Assembly: GCA_041488095.1 (NCBI GenBank)
Contig: JBGPOP010000034.1
Location: 1 to 44,774, forward strand
DNA: 44,774 nt
Source of the DNA: DASYPQ01 sp041488095
Lineage (GTDB): Bacteria; Planctomycetota; UBA1135; GCA-002686595
Direction of reading: 5' to 3'
This document shows, piece after piece, positions 16,469 through 23,082 of the stretch. Positions within the stretch are counted from its first letter, which is position 1. Every line of letters starts with the position of its first letter. The notes under the pieces were generated by a model that searched no databases, had not been told where the DNA came from, and saw nothing but the letters and a program-made list of their open reading frames with translations. Made by a program: the position numbers and the translations under genes.

Positions 16469-16924
16469 ACCAGCGCCTCGATGGGACAGCCTGCGGGAGA
16501 TGACCGCGGCCATTGGAACAACAACCGCCATGAACACCCAGGACGCCGGGGGAACGACAACGAACACGAAGGCGTTGGGCGCCCCCGCGGGCGCCACGAC
16601 GACAACATCCCCATAGATGGCCAGAGTGCCCAGCGTGAGAACGAGCGTCACGCTGTAGAGCGTCGCTCGGGTGACCATCGACCAATGCTTCGCAATCATG
16701 TTGGCCCATGCGAGGGCCACGAACGGGGAGAGCACCCAGATCGTGAAGAGAACCAGCAGGAGACGGGGGGTACGCTGGCTTGCACGGAGCATCAGGCCGA
16801 CCGAGCCCACTGCCCCAGCCAGCACCGCGATCGCGGCCACTGCGCGCAGGAAGCGAAGGATCCCGCCATCGGGCCTTCCCCGGCTCGCGTCGGAGGTCAT
16901 CTCACCGGGACCCTTCATGCTCAT
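16463..16924 (-). CDS. Four-helix membrane protein of unknown function (integron cassette)
   Basis: A 153-residue protein with four hydrophobic segments (about residues 27-45, 55-75, 87-107 and 118-140) and short charged termini. No family is recognised and no motif stands out. An AGGAG lies six bases before the ATG, so the start is secure. Its stop falls in the R'' box of attC at 16406-16468, which is the usual cassette arrangement. Confidence 0.7.
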   Translation of the reverse strand: MSMKGPGEMTSDASRGRPDGGILRFLRAVAAIAVLAGAVGSVGLMLRASQRTPRLLLVLFTIWVLSPFVALAWANMIAKHWSMVTRATLYSVTLVLTLGTLAIYGDVVVVAPAGAPNAFVFVVVPPASWVFMAVVVPMAAVISRRLSHRGAGA

Positions 16925-17020
16925 CGATTGCTCCTGGTGCCTGACGGATCGCCGATGAGCTGCCGGCGCCGAAGGCGACCGTCGGCCTCTTCGGCTTGAT
17001 GGACAGCGCCCTCGGAGACA
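16925..17020. other. Possible degenerate attC between membrane protein and PNPOx genes
   Basis: A GCCTGAC box at 16939-16945 and an imperfect palindrome around 'GCCGGCGCCGAAGGCGACC' resemble a decayed attC, but no opposing GTTRRRY box is found. If it is one, the membrane-protein gene forms its own cassette. Confidence 0.25.
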
Positions 17021-17497
17021 TCACTCACCCGTGGGCGTGGAGTCGCCGTGCTCGATCGAGCGCCAGTAATCCTGCCAGCGACGGCGAACCTCCGCTTCGG
17101 TTGCACCGGAGTCGTAGGCTGGCGAGACGAGGGGCAGTGCTCGCTCGACTCGAATCACGACGATGTGCTGGATGGGACTGGATACACCGCGCTTCCGATA
17201 GAACGCGAGGATCTCGTCGAAGAGCGCGCCGTCGCCGAGGACACGGGCGGTGCCCTTGAACCGGTACCCCTTGCGGAGAAGGGGATCGACGACGTTGATC
17301 TCGACCGCGGGATTGCGCCGAAGGTTGGAGACGGTGCCGGGAGAGCGGATCTCGGCGAAGACGAGATGATCGTCATCCCATACGCCGGTCGTGCCCTTGG
17401 GGGAAAGGTTCGGCGTTCCGTCCGGGCAGACGGTCGCGACGAAGCCGAGTCTCTGGCGCTCGACCAGGCGCTTCATCTCGGAGTTGAGCACGCTCAT
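17021..17497 (-). CDS. Pyridoxamine 5'-phosphate oxidase-like flavin-binding protein
   Basis: A 158-residue single-domain protein of the PNPOx-like split-barrel family. It has the opening helix 'LNSEMKRLVERQRLGFVATV', the 'DGTPNLSPKGTT' strand-turn and 'SNLRRNPAVEINVVDP', which contact FMN or F420 in related proteins. The substrate is unknown; such proteins are frequent integron and accessory genes. An AGGGGA ribosome site precedes the ATG. It lies between the AbiE-like pair and the membrane-protein gene with no clear attC on either side. Confidence 0.82.
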   Translation of the reverse strand: MSVLNSEMKRLVERQRLGFVATVCPDGTPNLSPKGTTGVWDDDHLVFAEIRSPGTVSNLRRNPAVEINVVDPLLRKGYRFKGTARVLGDGALFDEILAFYRKRGVSSPIQHIVVIRVERALPLVSPAYDSGATEAEVRRRWQDYWRSIEHGDSTPTGE

Positions 17498-17586
17498 GTC
17501 TGATTCCCCTGGTTCCCTTGGGCGCCCCCCGAGCTCGTATTGGACAGACCTGCATCAGCACCCACAACACGGCGAGACGGTCTGCC

Positions 17587-18453
17587 CTACCCGAGGCCTT
17601 CTGCCACACCACGCACAATCCCGAATGCACGATCCACGTCGAACATCTCGAACTCCCGGGGCCGCAGGACCGGACGCATGTGCGCGTCGAGTTGCTGCCT
17701 GAGGTCGTCCAACCGCTCCGGTGAGACGTTCACCGCACCGGTGCCGGGCACGGCGAGCTTGGCTCGCAGGAGCCGCACGAGCACTGCCCCGGTCACATCG
17801 AGCCCCTTGACGCGCACCGCGTGGTCGATGTCGAAGAAGTCGCGAATGGCAACCTCCTGTCGCGACAAAGCCGCGCGGAGCTTCTCGGCCATCGCCTCGA
17901 TGTACGTCAGGCAGAGCGCCGGGAACGTCTCGAGGAGGGGGCCGCCCTGCACCCAGTGGAGGACCAACGTGCGCACCGGCAAGCGCTCGGGTGGCGTCAC
18001 AGTCGGCTCGCGCAGGCCGATTTCGATGCCGATCGTCTCGGTTCTCGGAGCCAGGAGCGAATGATAGCCAAAGGTCGCGTTGTACTGGGTCGATGCGTTG
18101 TGGCCTTCGAGGGGAACCAGCAGCTCGAACCCGGGAATTCTGGTCGGAAGCCTGTCGACGATCGCCTTGACCGGAGCGATGGCGCGACTGCGAACACCGC
18201 GTGTCGAGTCCGGCGCGGTCGGAATGCTGAAGTCGAGATCTTCGCTCAGCCAGAAGAAGCCCGAGTGGACTTTGGCCAGACAGGTGCCGCCCTTGAAGAC
18301 CAGCGGAGCAACGGACTCCGCAAGCGCTTCGAGGATCACGCTGCAGAAGTAGTCCTTCTCGATCAGGCGTGGGGCAAATCCAGTTTCCTCGCCGGTGAAC
18401 CGGATCGCCTCGCGCAGATCCTCCGCCGAAGATTCGTGCCAGCGGATCGGCAT
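17587..18453 (-). CDS. AbiEii/AbiGii-family nucleotidyltransferase toxin
   Basis: A 288-residue nucleotidyltransferase of the type IV toxin family AbiEii. The NTase core is 'FKGGTCLAKVHSGFFWLSED' followed by LDFSI: the GG(T) motif and the metal-binding Asp pair, plus an upstream Lys in 'RLIEKDYF'. AbiEii toxins are bacteriostatic; characterised homologues add nucleotides to tRNA acceptor stems. The start lies 2 bp after the stop of the antitoxin-like gene, so the two are translated from one message in the canonical antitoxin-toxin order. Confidence 0.88.
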   Translation of the reverse strand: MPIRWHESSAEDLREAIRFTGEETGFAPRLIEKDYFCSVILEALAESVAPLVFKGGTCLAKVHSGFFWLSEDLDFSIPTAPDSTRGVRSRAIAPVKAIVDRLPTRIPGFELLVPLEGHNASTQYNATFGYHSLLAPRTETIGIEIGLREPTVTPPERLPVRTLVLHWVQGGPLLETFPALCLTYIEAMAEKLRAALSRQEVAIRDFFDIDHAVRVKGLDVTGAVLVRLLRAKLAVPGTGAVNVSPERLDDLRQQLDAHMRPVLRPREFEMFDVDRAFGIVRGVAEGLG

Positions 18454-18455
18454 GC

Positions 18456-19259
18456 TCAGGCTTCGCCGTTCCAGACCACGCCCCAGCGGCGCTCGACGGG
18501 GCCGCGCTTGGCACGGCGCGGGATCCAGGGGATCGGACTGGTGGTCTCGGGTAGCGCTCGATCGAGCTTGCGCAGCAACGATTCAGCGACGCCCTCGCGC
18601 TCGAGGAGGGCCCCGATCCGGCGGATCGTTCCCTTGTCGCCGTAGCGCAGCGTGAGTTCGACGAGCTCGGCCGGCTTGACTCGCTTCGCGTGGAGGTCGG
18701 CCCGGATCCAGCGGTATCCCCGCGGGAGGCTCCCGAAGCGGGACCAATCGTAGACGGAGTCGACCAGGGTCCGGGCGCGCGAAGAGTAGATGGCCGGCGG
18801 GCTGCCATCCGTGTTGACGGCCTCGTCGGTCGCTCCAAGGCGGGCGTCAGCGACTTTGATGAGAGTCAGTTGGACCGAGCCGATGCGCCGGTCGCCGGAG
18901 AGTCGGTTGTTGTAGGCACAGACGCGGATCGGCATCTGCTCGTCGAAGCCGTACCGGTTGAACGCGTTGAGGCCGCAGATCTGGTAGCGTCCGCCACGGG
19001 CGGCCATCAACGTCGCCAGGGCGAGGCCCTCGTCGGGGCTCCACCTGCCGCCGAGAGGCAGGCGCGGCGGCACGAGGTAGAGCCCGCGCCAGACGCGTGC
19101 GATCATCCCGGTGCGGGCCAGGCGACTGAAGAGCTGGCGCTCTTGTTCGGCACTGAGGCGCATCGGCTTGCGGAAGTCGCCGGTCCGCACAGTGGTCCAG
19201 CCGCGCATCTGCGCGTAGGCCAGGAGTTGCGCTTCGAGCCGGCCAATGTTCCGCTTCAT
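18456..19259 (-). CDS. AbiEi-family antitoxin/transcriptional regulator
   Basis: A 267-residue protein matching AbiEi: an N-terminal winged helix ('LFSRLARTGMIARVWRGLYL') followed by the larger C-terminal antitoxin domain ('GLNAFNRYGFDEQMPIRVCA' and 'ARTLVDSVYDWSRFGSLPRG'). AbiEi represses its own operon and neutralises AbiEii. It is directly upstream of the toxin gene. The start is the only ATG near the beginning of the winged helix. An AT-rich stretch at 19260-19320, unusual for this window, should hold the promoter. Confidence 0.85.
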   Translation of the reverse strand: MKRNIGRLEAQLLAYAQMRGWTTVRTGDFRKPMRLSAEQERQLFSRLARTGMIARVWRGLYLVPPRLPLGGRWSPDEGLALATLMAARGGRYQICGLNAFNRYGFDEQMPIRVCAYNNRLSGDRRIGSVQLTLIKVADARLGATDEAVNTDGSPPAIYSSRARTLVDSVYDWSRFGSLPRGYRWIRADLHAKRVKPAELVELTLRYGDKGTIRRIGALLEREGVAESLLRKLDRALPETTSPIPWIPRRAKRGPVERRWGVVWNGEA

Positions 19260-19322
19260 GTCCGTACTCTATTTCCTGGATAATGTGCTATCAAGCAATT
19301 TACTCGGATATACAAGACGGCC

Positions 19323-20206
19323 CGGGGAATGCGCTTCACCGGGTGCGGCTCAAGTGCACGCAGGCTGAGGGAGCACGGCACGAACCTGCTCGCGGGCAGG
19401 GCCGCGCGCCGCAATCTCCATCCCTTCGTTCCGGCAGAGCTCGGCGAGGAGTTCGATCTCGCGACGGCCCTTGCGCACGGAACCCTGCCCGTCATCTGGC
19501 GCTCGCCGTCCCGCAAGGACGCGTTGGCGGCCTACGCGCAGATGGTCTTGCGGGAGGAGATCCAGGCCGAGGCCCTGGTGCGCAGCCTGCCCGGCTTCGC
19601 GCGATTCCTGCCGTTGGCGGCGCTGTTCCACGGCCAGGTCCTCAACTTGTCGAGCCTCGCCCGCGATGCGGAGGTCGCGCGCACAAAGATCGGTGGATGC
19701 ATCGAGATCCTTGGGAGGACACCCTGCTCGCGTTCCGCCTGCCGGCATTCCAGGGAAGCCTGCGCGTGCGCGAGAGGAAGCATCCCAAGCTCTACTGGGT
19801 CGACGCCGGGATCGTGCGCGCCGTGCGAGGCCATCTCGGCACGCCATCGCGGGCGGAGATCGGTGCGTTGTTCGAGGGCTGGGTCGCCAACCTCCTGCGG
19901 ATCCACGCCGACTACGGCGAGCTTTTCGAGGAATGGTCCTACTGGGCCCCGGCCGAGGCGGCGCGGACCGAGGTGGACTTCGTGCTGCGCCGCGGCCGCG
20001 AGTGGTTGGCGATCGAAGCCAAGTCAGGCGAGCGCGTCGGCCCCGAGGACCTGCGCGGGCTGCGGGCGATCGGGGAACTGAAGGGGCTCGTGCGGCGCAT
20101 CCTCGTGCACCGGGGGCCGCGGGTGATGCGGACGCCGGAGGGGATCGATGTCTGGCCCATCGATCGGCTGCATCGCGCGTTGGACGAAGGGGGACTCTGG
20201 CCTTGA
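19323..20206 (+). pseudogene. Broken AAA_14/DUF4143 ATPase gene (5' truncated, frameshifted)
   Basis: The plus strand encodes two thirds of an AAA_14/DUF4143 protein in two frames. The first part (to about 19714) reads 'TGCGSSARRLREHGTNLLAG' through 'VARTKIGGCIEIL'; a one-base loss within TTGGGAGG then shifts to 'EDTLLAFRLPAFQGSLRV' and on to the normal end '...IEAKSGERVG...DVWPIDRL'. The Walker A and B region is missing altogether. The C-terminal nuclease-like motif 'TEVDFVLRR...IEAKSG' survives. It is opposite in direction to the cassettes and clearly nonfunctional as an ATPase. An intact family member is at 7520. Confidence 0.88.
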
Positions 20207-20234
20207 TCGCGGACGGGCTCGGGAGGTCTTCCTG

Positions 20235-20266
20235 TGTGGGTCTATCAGCCGCTGCGCGGACCCACA
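20235..20266 (+). terminator. Hairpin after the broken ATPase gene
   Basis: TGTGGGTC (20235-20242) and GACCCACA (20259-20266) form a perfect 8-bp stem with a 16-nt loop, followed by a T-containing stretch (TCAGATTTCTTGCT). It lies between the pseudogene end and the attC at 20281, and could be a weak terminator. Confidence 0.4.
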
Positions 20267-20280
20267 TCAGATTTCTTGCT

Positions 20281-20344
20281 GTCTAACGCTCCGCATCAGC
20301 CGTGGACGCCGTAGGCGGCCAGCGGCTGCACGCGATCGTTAGGC
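20281..20344 (-). other. attC site of the hicBA cassette
   Basis: On the minus strand it begins GCCTAAC (R'') and ends GTTAGAC (R'), both perfect to consensus, 64 bp apart end to end. The inner arms 'CAGCCGCTGG' and 'CCACGGCTG' pair with one extrahelical base, the hallmark that lets IntI select the bottom strand. It starts 5 bp after the hicA stop. Confidence 0.88.
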
Positions 20345-20349
20345 CGCCT

Positions 20350-20574
20350 TCAGCCACGTTGCAGTAGTTCCTCAACGATGAGACCGATGTCCCGGGCAAT
20401 CTTTCGAAGCAAGGTCGGGGAGATATCGCAGCCCTAGTGGAATGGCACCGTCGTGCCTCGCCCGTCAGGGTGCCGGTATTGGCGATGCGATCCGCGCTGC
20501 CGGACTTCTTGAAAGCCGAGATGTACCAAGAGAGCGGCCACTTCACGAGGCTTCAGGACGGGCAGTGAACCCAC
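20350..20574 (-). pseudogene. hicA: HicA toxin gene interrupted by an in-frame TAG
   Basis: Starting at GTG 20574, two bases after the hicB stop, the frame reads a typical HicA: 'LKPREVAALLVHLGFQEVRQ', then 'RGSHRQYRHPDGRGTTVPFH' with the catalytic His in the GSH motif. Codon 47 is TAG (20434-20436), after which the same frame continues with the conserved end 'CDISPTLLRKIARDIGL' and a normal TGA. One substitution has therefore cut the toxin in two thirds/one third. The dsRNA-binding-fold mRNA interferase would lose its last helix, so it is probably inactive, unless the amber codon is suppressed or is a sequencing error. Confidence 0.85.
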
Positions 20575-20576
20575 GC

Positions 20577-20786
20577 CTATGCAACCCGGATCGTTTGAAG
20601 GCCCACAAACTCGGACTCGAGTTTCGGATCACCGTCCTCGAGAAGCATCGCAATGACTTCACGGAGGTTCGTGTAAAGTTCGTCGAGAGTCGCCCCCTGA
20701 CTGTGGGCGCCGGGCCAGCCCGGAACCGAACCGACAAAGAAGCTGGTGTCAGGGTCGCGCTCGACGATCACGTTGAAGGTACGCAT
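20577..20786 (-). CDS. hicB: HicB-family antitoxin
   Basis: A 69-residue HicB-type partial RNase H-fold protein: 'FNVIVERDPDTSFFVGSVPG', 'WPGAHSQGATLDELYTNLRE' and 'VIAMLLEDG' are the family's signature strands and helix. It lacks a C-terminal DNA-binding domain, as in the short HicB group. It neutralises HicA in characterised pairs. A GAGGAGA ribosome site lies before the ATG. The order hicB-hicA is the less common one but well documented for this small HicB type. With hicA interrupted, hicB is an orphan antitoxin that could protect against related toxins. Confidence 0.88.
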   Translation of the reverse strand: MRTFNVIVERDPDTSFFVGSVPGWPGAHSQGATLDELYTNLREVIAMLLEDGDPKLESEFVGLQTIRVA

Positions 20787-20847
20787 TCTACTGTCTCCTC
20801 GGCTCCTGGCTGCCTCTCAGACTACGGTGGTCGTTCGTCCACCGCAA

Positions 20848-21204
20848 TCATCGGACCTCGTCGGCCCAACCCGCCCTGCCGATCAGGGGCGGGCTGAAGG
20901 CCACTCCGCCTGCACCGGCATGTTGGCCCCGCGATGCCGGTGCGTTCGAGCCACAGCATTTCTTGTACTTCCGGCCACTCCCGCACGGACAGGGATCGTT
21001 GCGGCCAGTCGAGGATGCGGCCTGCGCCGGCTCCGGAGGATGCAGCAGCCGTTCGACGTCCGAGACGTCTTCGTCCTGATCGGGCTCTACGCCCACGATG
21101 ACTTTCCAGTCGTAAGGCTCACACACCGAGAGGATCTCCTCCGCCCTCGCCTGTGTTTGAACCCGCACGACGGCCGGCCTCTTGGAAGTTCCCAGTTTCG
21201 TCAT
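20848..21204 (-). CDS. SEC-C motif metal-binding protein (integron cassette)
   Basis: A 118-residue protein. The first ~60 residues ('MTKLGTSKRPAVVRVQTQAR' and 'YDWKVIVGVEPDQDEDVSDV') match the PBPRA1643-type family, followed by the SEC-C zinc motif 'NDPCPCGSGRKYKKCCG'. The family typically stops soon after the motif; here the frame continues ~30 residues through the attC site at 20864-20928, so the tail is probably not functional. ATG 21204 is chosen over GTG 21207 because of the AGGAG spacing. It starts 20 bp after the preceding cassette boundary. Confidence 0.82.
   Translation of the reverse strand: MTKLGTSKRPAVVRVQTQARAEEILSVCEPYDWKVIVGVEPDQDEDVSDVERLLHPPEPAQAASSTGRNDPCPCGSGRKYKKCCGSNAPASRGQHAGAGGVAFSPPLIGRAGWADEVR
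20864..20928 (-). other. attC site of the SEC-C cassette
   Basis: On the minus strand it begins GGCCAAC and ends GTTGGGC; R' is perfect and R'' has one departure. The arms 'GCCGGTGCAGG' and 'CCCCTGATCGGC' pair with small bulges. The SEC-C reading frame runs through it. Confidence 0.7.
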
Positions 21205-21226
21205 CACCTCGCTCCTCTTCTCGTCG

Positions 21227-21288
21227 GGCTAACGACTCGACGATGAACGGCGCTGCGAAGCGGCGTCCGTTCCATCGGCTTGTTAGGC
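21227..21288 (-). other. attC site of the small membrane-protein cassette
   Basis: On the minus strand it begins GCCTAAC and ends GTTAGCC. The inner arms CGATGGAACGG and CCGTTCATCG pair perfectly except for one extrahelical G, exactly the structural feature of canonical attC sites. Length is 62 bp. The R'' box supplies the TAA stop of the gene to its right. Confidence 0.92.
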
Positions 21289-21654
21289 ACTGCCTGCATT
21301 GTGCATCCGGTGGTACTCGGTCTCAAGTCGGGCAAGGAACGTCCGGTTTGCCAGCAGGGACGCATCCCGCTTCCGATCGAGATCACGTACGATCCTTGCC
21401 ACAGACCTGGCGTCAGGAACCAGAGAGAGCACCTCAAGCGCCCGGTCCAGTTCACCTTCAGTGAGAGCGTTGAACGGGGGCCTTCCCTTGAAGACGGTCA
21501 TGGCAGCGCGTATTCCAGCCTCATGGGAACCGGATGACCGTTGCCCGGTCCGGTACGCGGTCATGAACGTGACTTCGGTGAAGAAGCACGTGATGGCAAG
21601 ATAGAGATAGACGGCGGCCCCCAGCACGACGGCGATCCCAGCGGCTATCCACAT
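21283..21654 (-). CDS. Small single-helix membrane protein, unknown function (integron cassette)
   Basis: A 123-residue protein with one N-terminal transmembrane segment ('WIAAGIAVVLGAAVYLYLAI') and a hydrophilic, helix-prone remainder. No family is recognised. Its TAA stop is provided by the attC R'' box, and its ATG is 20 bp from the next cassette boundary, so it fills its cassette completely. Composition is like the other cassettes. Confidence 0.7.
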   Translation of the reverse strand: MWIAAGIAVVLGAAVYLYLAITCFFTEVTFMTAYRTGQRSSGSHEAGIRAAMTVFKGRPPFNALTEGELDRALEVLSLVPDARSVARIVRDLDRKRDASLLANRTFLARLETEYHRMHNAGSA

Positions 21655-21673
21655 CTCGGATATTCCTGCATGT

Positions 21674-21772
21674 GGTTAACGAGCGCCTTAACCGCGGCGG
21701 CTCTTCTTTCCCCCTCGCGATGGCCGACGAACCGAGGGCGCGCCCGCCGGCTGCTGCACGTGCGAGTTGGGC
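21674..21772 (-). other. Long attC site of the Cys-rich protein cassette
   Basis: On the minus strand it begins GCCCAAC (perfect R'') and ends GTTAACC (R' with one departure), 99 bp long, within the known size range. The right arm 'CCGCGGTTAAGGCGCTCG' resembles standard attC L'-R' arms. The 3' end of the Cys-rich gene lies inside it. Confidence 0.6.
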
Positions 21773-22269
21773 TCCGAACCAGAATACTGGCCGGGCAGCC
21801 GATGAATCCCACGCGGGCCGCAGCCCTCACACCAGTGGTCCTTTCCCAGCTGAGAGTAGCCATCTTCGCCAAGGTTGATGGTCGTCCCACAGGCGGCGCA
21901 CCTCGTGGGCTCGAATGCCGGCGGGTTCTCCAGCTTCTCGAAGTTGTACTCGTTCGTCGCAAAGTGCACGTAAAGTTCGGTTTCGAATTCCTCGCGGCAG
22001 GCAGAGCAGCTCTTCCAGGAGCCCGTGTGCTCCTCGGCACGGTGATATCCGCAGAGCGTGTAGCGCCGATGGTTCCGGTAACAGCTGTTCCTGGCATGAG
22101 AGAAGAGAACGTACTCGTCCTCGTCGTCACAGATCCAGTTGCCACAGCATTCGGTCCGCGTGAGTCGATCCGCCTTGCCACATAGGCCGCAAACATGCTT
22201 CGTGGAATGCGGGTCGGCCGCAGCCAGTCGAGTGCTCGGGGAAACCTTCTTGTTCTTCGATCGCGTCAT
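21688..22269 (-). CDS. Cysteine-rich putative zinc-binding protein (integron cassette)
   Basis: A 193-residue protein dominated by CxxC-type pairs: 'HVCGLCGK', 'ECCGNWIC', 'SCSACREEF', 'RCAACGTT' and 'HWCEGCG', with several His between them. The pattern suggests three or more zinc sites in treble-clef or ribbon folds. I do not recognise the family. The last ~30 residues (Ser, Arg, Gly and Pro rich) run through the attC site and are probably not part of the ancestral protein. The ATG is 26 bp after the cassette boundary. Confidence 0.72.
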   Translation of the reverse strand: MTRSKNKKVSPSTRLAAADPHSTKHVCGLCGKADRLTRTECCGNWICDDEDEYVLFSHARNSCYRNHRRYTLCGYHRAEEHTGSWKSCSACREEFETELYVHFATNEYNFEKLENPPAFEPTRCAACGTTINLGEDGYSQLGKDHWCEGCGPRGIHRLPGQYSGSEPNSHVQQPAGAPSVRRPSRGGKKSRRG

Positions 22270-22295
22270 GGTCTTATCTCATGCGTGGCGGTGGA

Positions 22296-22353
22296 GCGTA
22301 ACGCCGGCGCTCACCCGCGCGCGTAGCGCGTCGGGTGCAGCGGCTGGTTAGCC
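22296..22353 (-). other. attC site of the GIY-YIG cassette
   Basis: On the minus strand it begins GGCTAAC and ends GTTACGC. The inner arms 'CCGCTGCACCCG' and 'CGGGTGAGCG' pair with one extrahelical base around a GCGCTACGCGC loop. Length is 58 bp. It lies 3 bp after the GIY-YIG stop. Confidence 0.88.
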
Positions 22354-22356
22354 TGC

Positions 22357-22809
22357 TCATTGCAGGGCCTTCTTGATACGAGCCAACGTGCGCGTCTGCT
22401 GTCTTTGGATTCTGAGAAGAGCTTTGGTTACCTCAGCGTCACGGTGGAACTTACCTCCAACCGCGTTTCCTGGTGGATTGGCGATGCGGAGAAGCAACGA
22501 CTCAATGTCTTTCAGGTAGCGCACTCGCGCAATTCGATAGAAGACGAAACGGTCCCATCGCTTCTTGTGTTTGTCTTTCGTGTGTGAATGGAGACGTGAG
22601 AAAAGATTCCTAGCGAGGCCGATGTAATAAGGCGACTTGCGCTTGTACAGAACGTAAAGCCCTGAATAGCCGCGCATGAGCCCACGAAGCTCTTCCCGGA
22701 ATGTCGGTTCGAGCAGCAGCTCGCGCGGCACTTTTTGCGACGCACCTCTGATCAGGGCGCCCTTGGTGGGCCTGCGCCGCGGCTTACGTTGTGCTCTGCG
22801 TCGTGCCAT
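22357..22809 (-). CDS. GIY-YIG nuclease-domain protein (first cassette)
   Basis: A 150-residue protein. The GIY-YIG core spans about residues 48-105: 'SGLYVLYK' corresponds to the GIY strand, 'YYIGLARNLFSRLHSHTKD' to the YIG strand and catalytic-Arg helix. A Glu in 'LKDIESLLLR' matches the metal ligand. The basic N-terminus (MARRRAQRKPRRR) could bind nucleic acid. Such small nucleases serve in repair or as mobile endonucleases; the target is unknown. It is the cassette nearest attI, hence the most recently inserted in an active array. GGGGGA precedes the ATG. Confidence 0.83.
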   Translation of the reverse strand: MARRRAQRKPRRRPTKGALIRGASQKVPRELLLEPTFREELRGLMRGYSGLYVLYKRKSPYYIGLARNLFSRLHSHTKDKHKKRWDRFVFYRIARVRYLKDIESLLLRIANPPGNAVGGKFHRDAEVTKALLRIQRQQTRTLARIKKALQ

Positions 22810-22837
22810 GAAGGTTCCCCCTAGAAAACCATGAGCA

Positions 22838-22868
22838 GGCTAACGTGTATTAGGCTGGTCTGCCTAAT
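22838..22868 (-). other. attI-like integration site
   Basis: On the minus strand the sequence GCCTAATACACGTTAGCC (22855-22838) has the form of an attI simple site: an inverted core-like box GCCTAAT, a short spacer and the crossover box GTTAGCC, comparable to the attI1 end. It directly precedes the first cassette and lies 215 bp beyond the integrase stop. It overlaps a 20-bp palindrome (22849-22868), a diverged copy of which is at 22986-23005. These may be the DR-type integrase-binding boxes. Confidence 0.6.
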
Positions 22869-23082
22869 TCTCCTGAACGCAGCGACGCCGTCTGCCCAAT
22901 ACCGATCGAGGCTCGTGACCGCCGCGAACACAAACGCTCCCGCGCCAAAGAGTTGCACGACTCCCAGGCGCGCATGACCGACCGCGTTAGGCAGACCTGT
23001 CTAATCCTGTCCGGACGCCGTGTACTCCCATGTCGGAAGCCGTGCATCAATCTGCCCACGGAAGGCATCGGCCGCATCTCGG
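22869..23082. other. Spacer between attI and integrase gene
   Basis: It holds a second copy (22986-23005, GTTAGGCAGACCTGTCTAAT) of the palindrome at attI. No gene is convincing here. The cassette promoter, if present, should be in this stretch or inside intI; no clear consensus pair is seen. Confidence 0.45.

Noticed and set aside
17498..17586. Inverted GGACAGACC/GGTCTGCC-like repeats between the PNPOx and AbiEii genes as an attC
   Set aside because: There are no RYYYAAC/GTTRRRY core boxes at the ends.
22850..22990. Short hydrophobic open frame between attI and the integrase
   Set aside because: It has only a GTG start without ribosome site and overlaps the attI palindromes; more likely non-coding.
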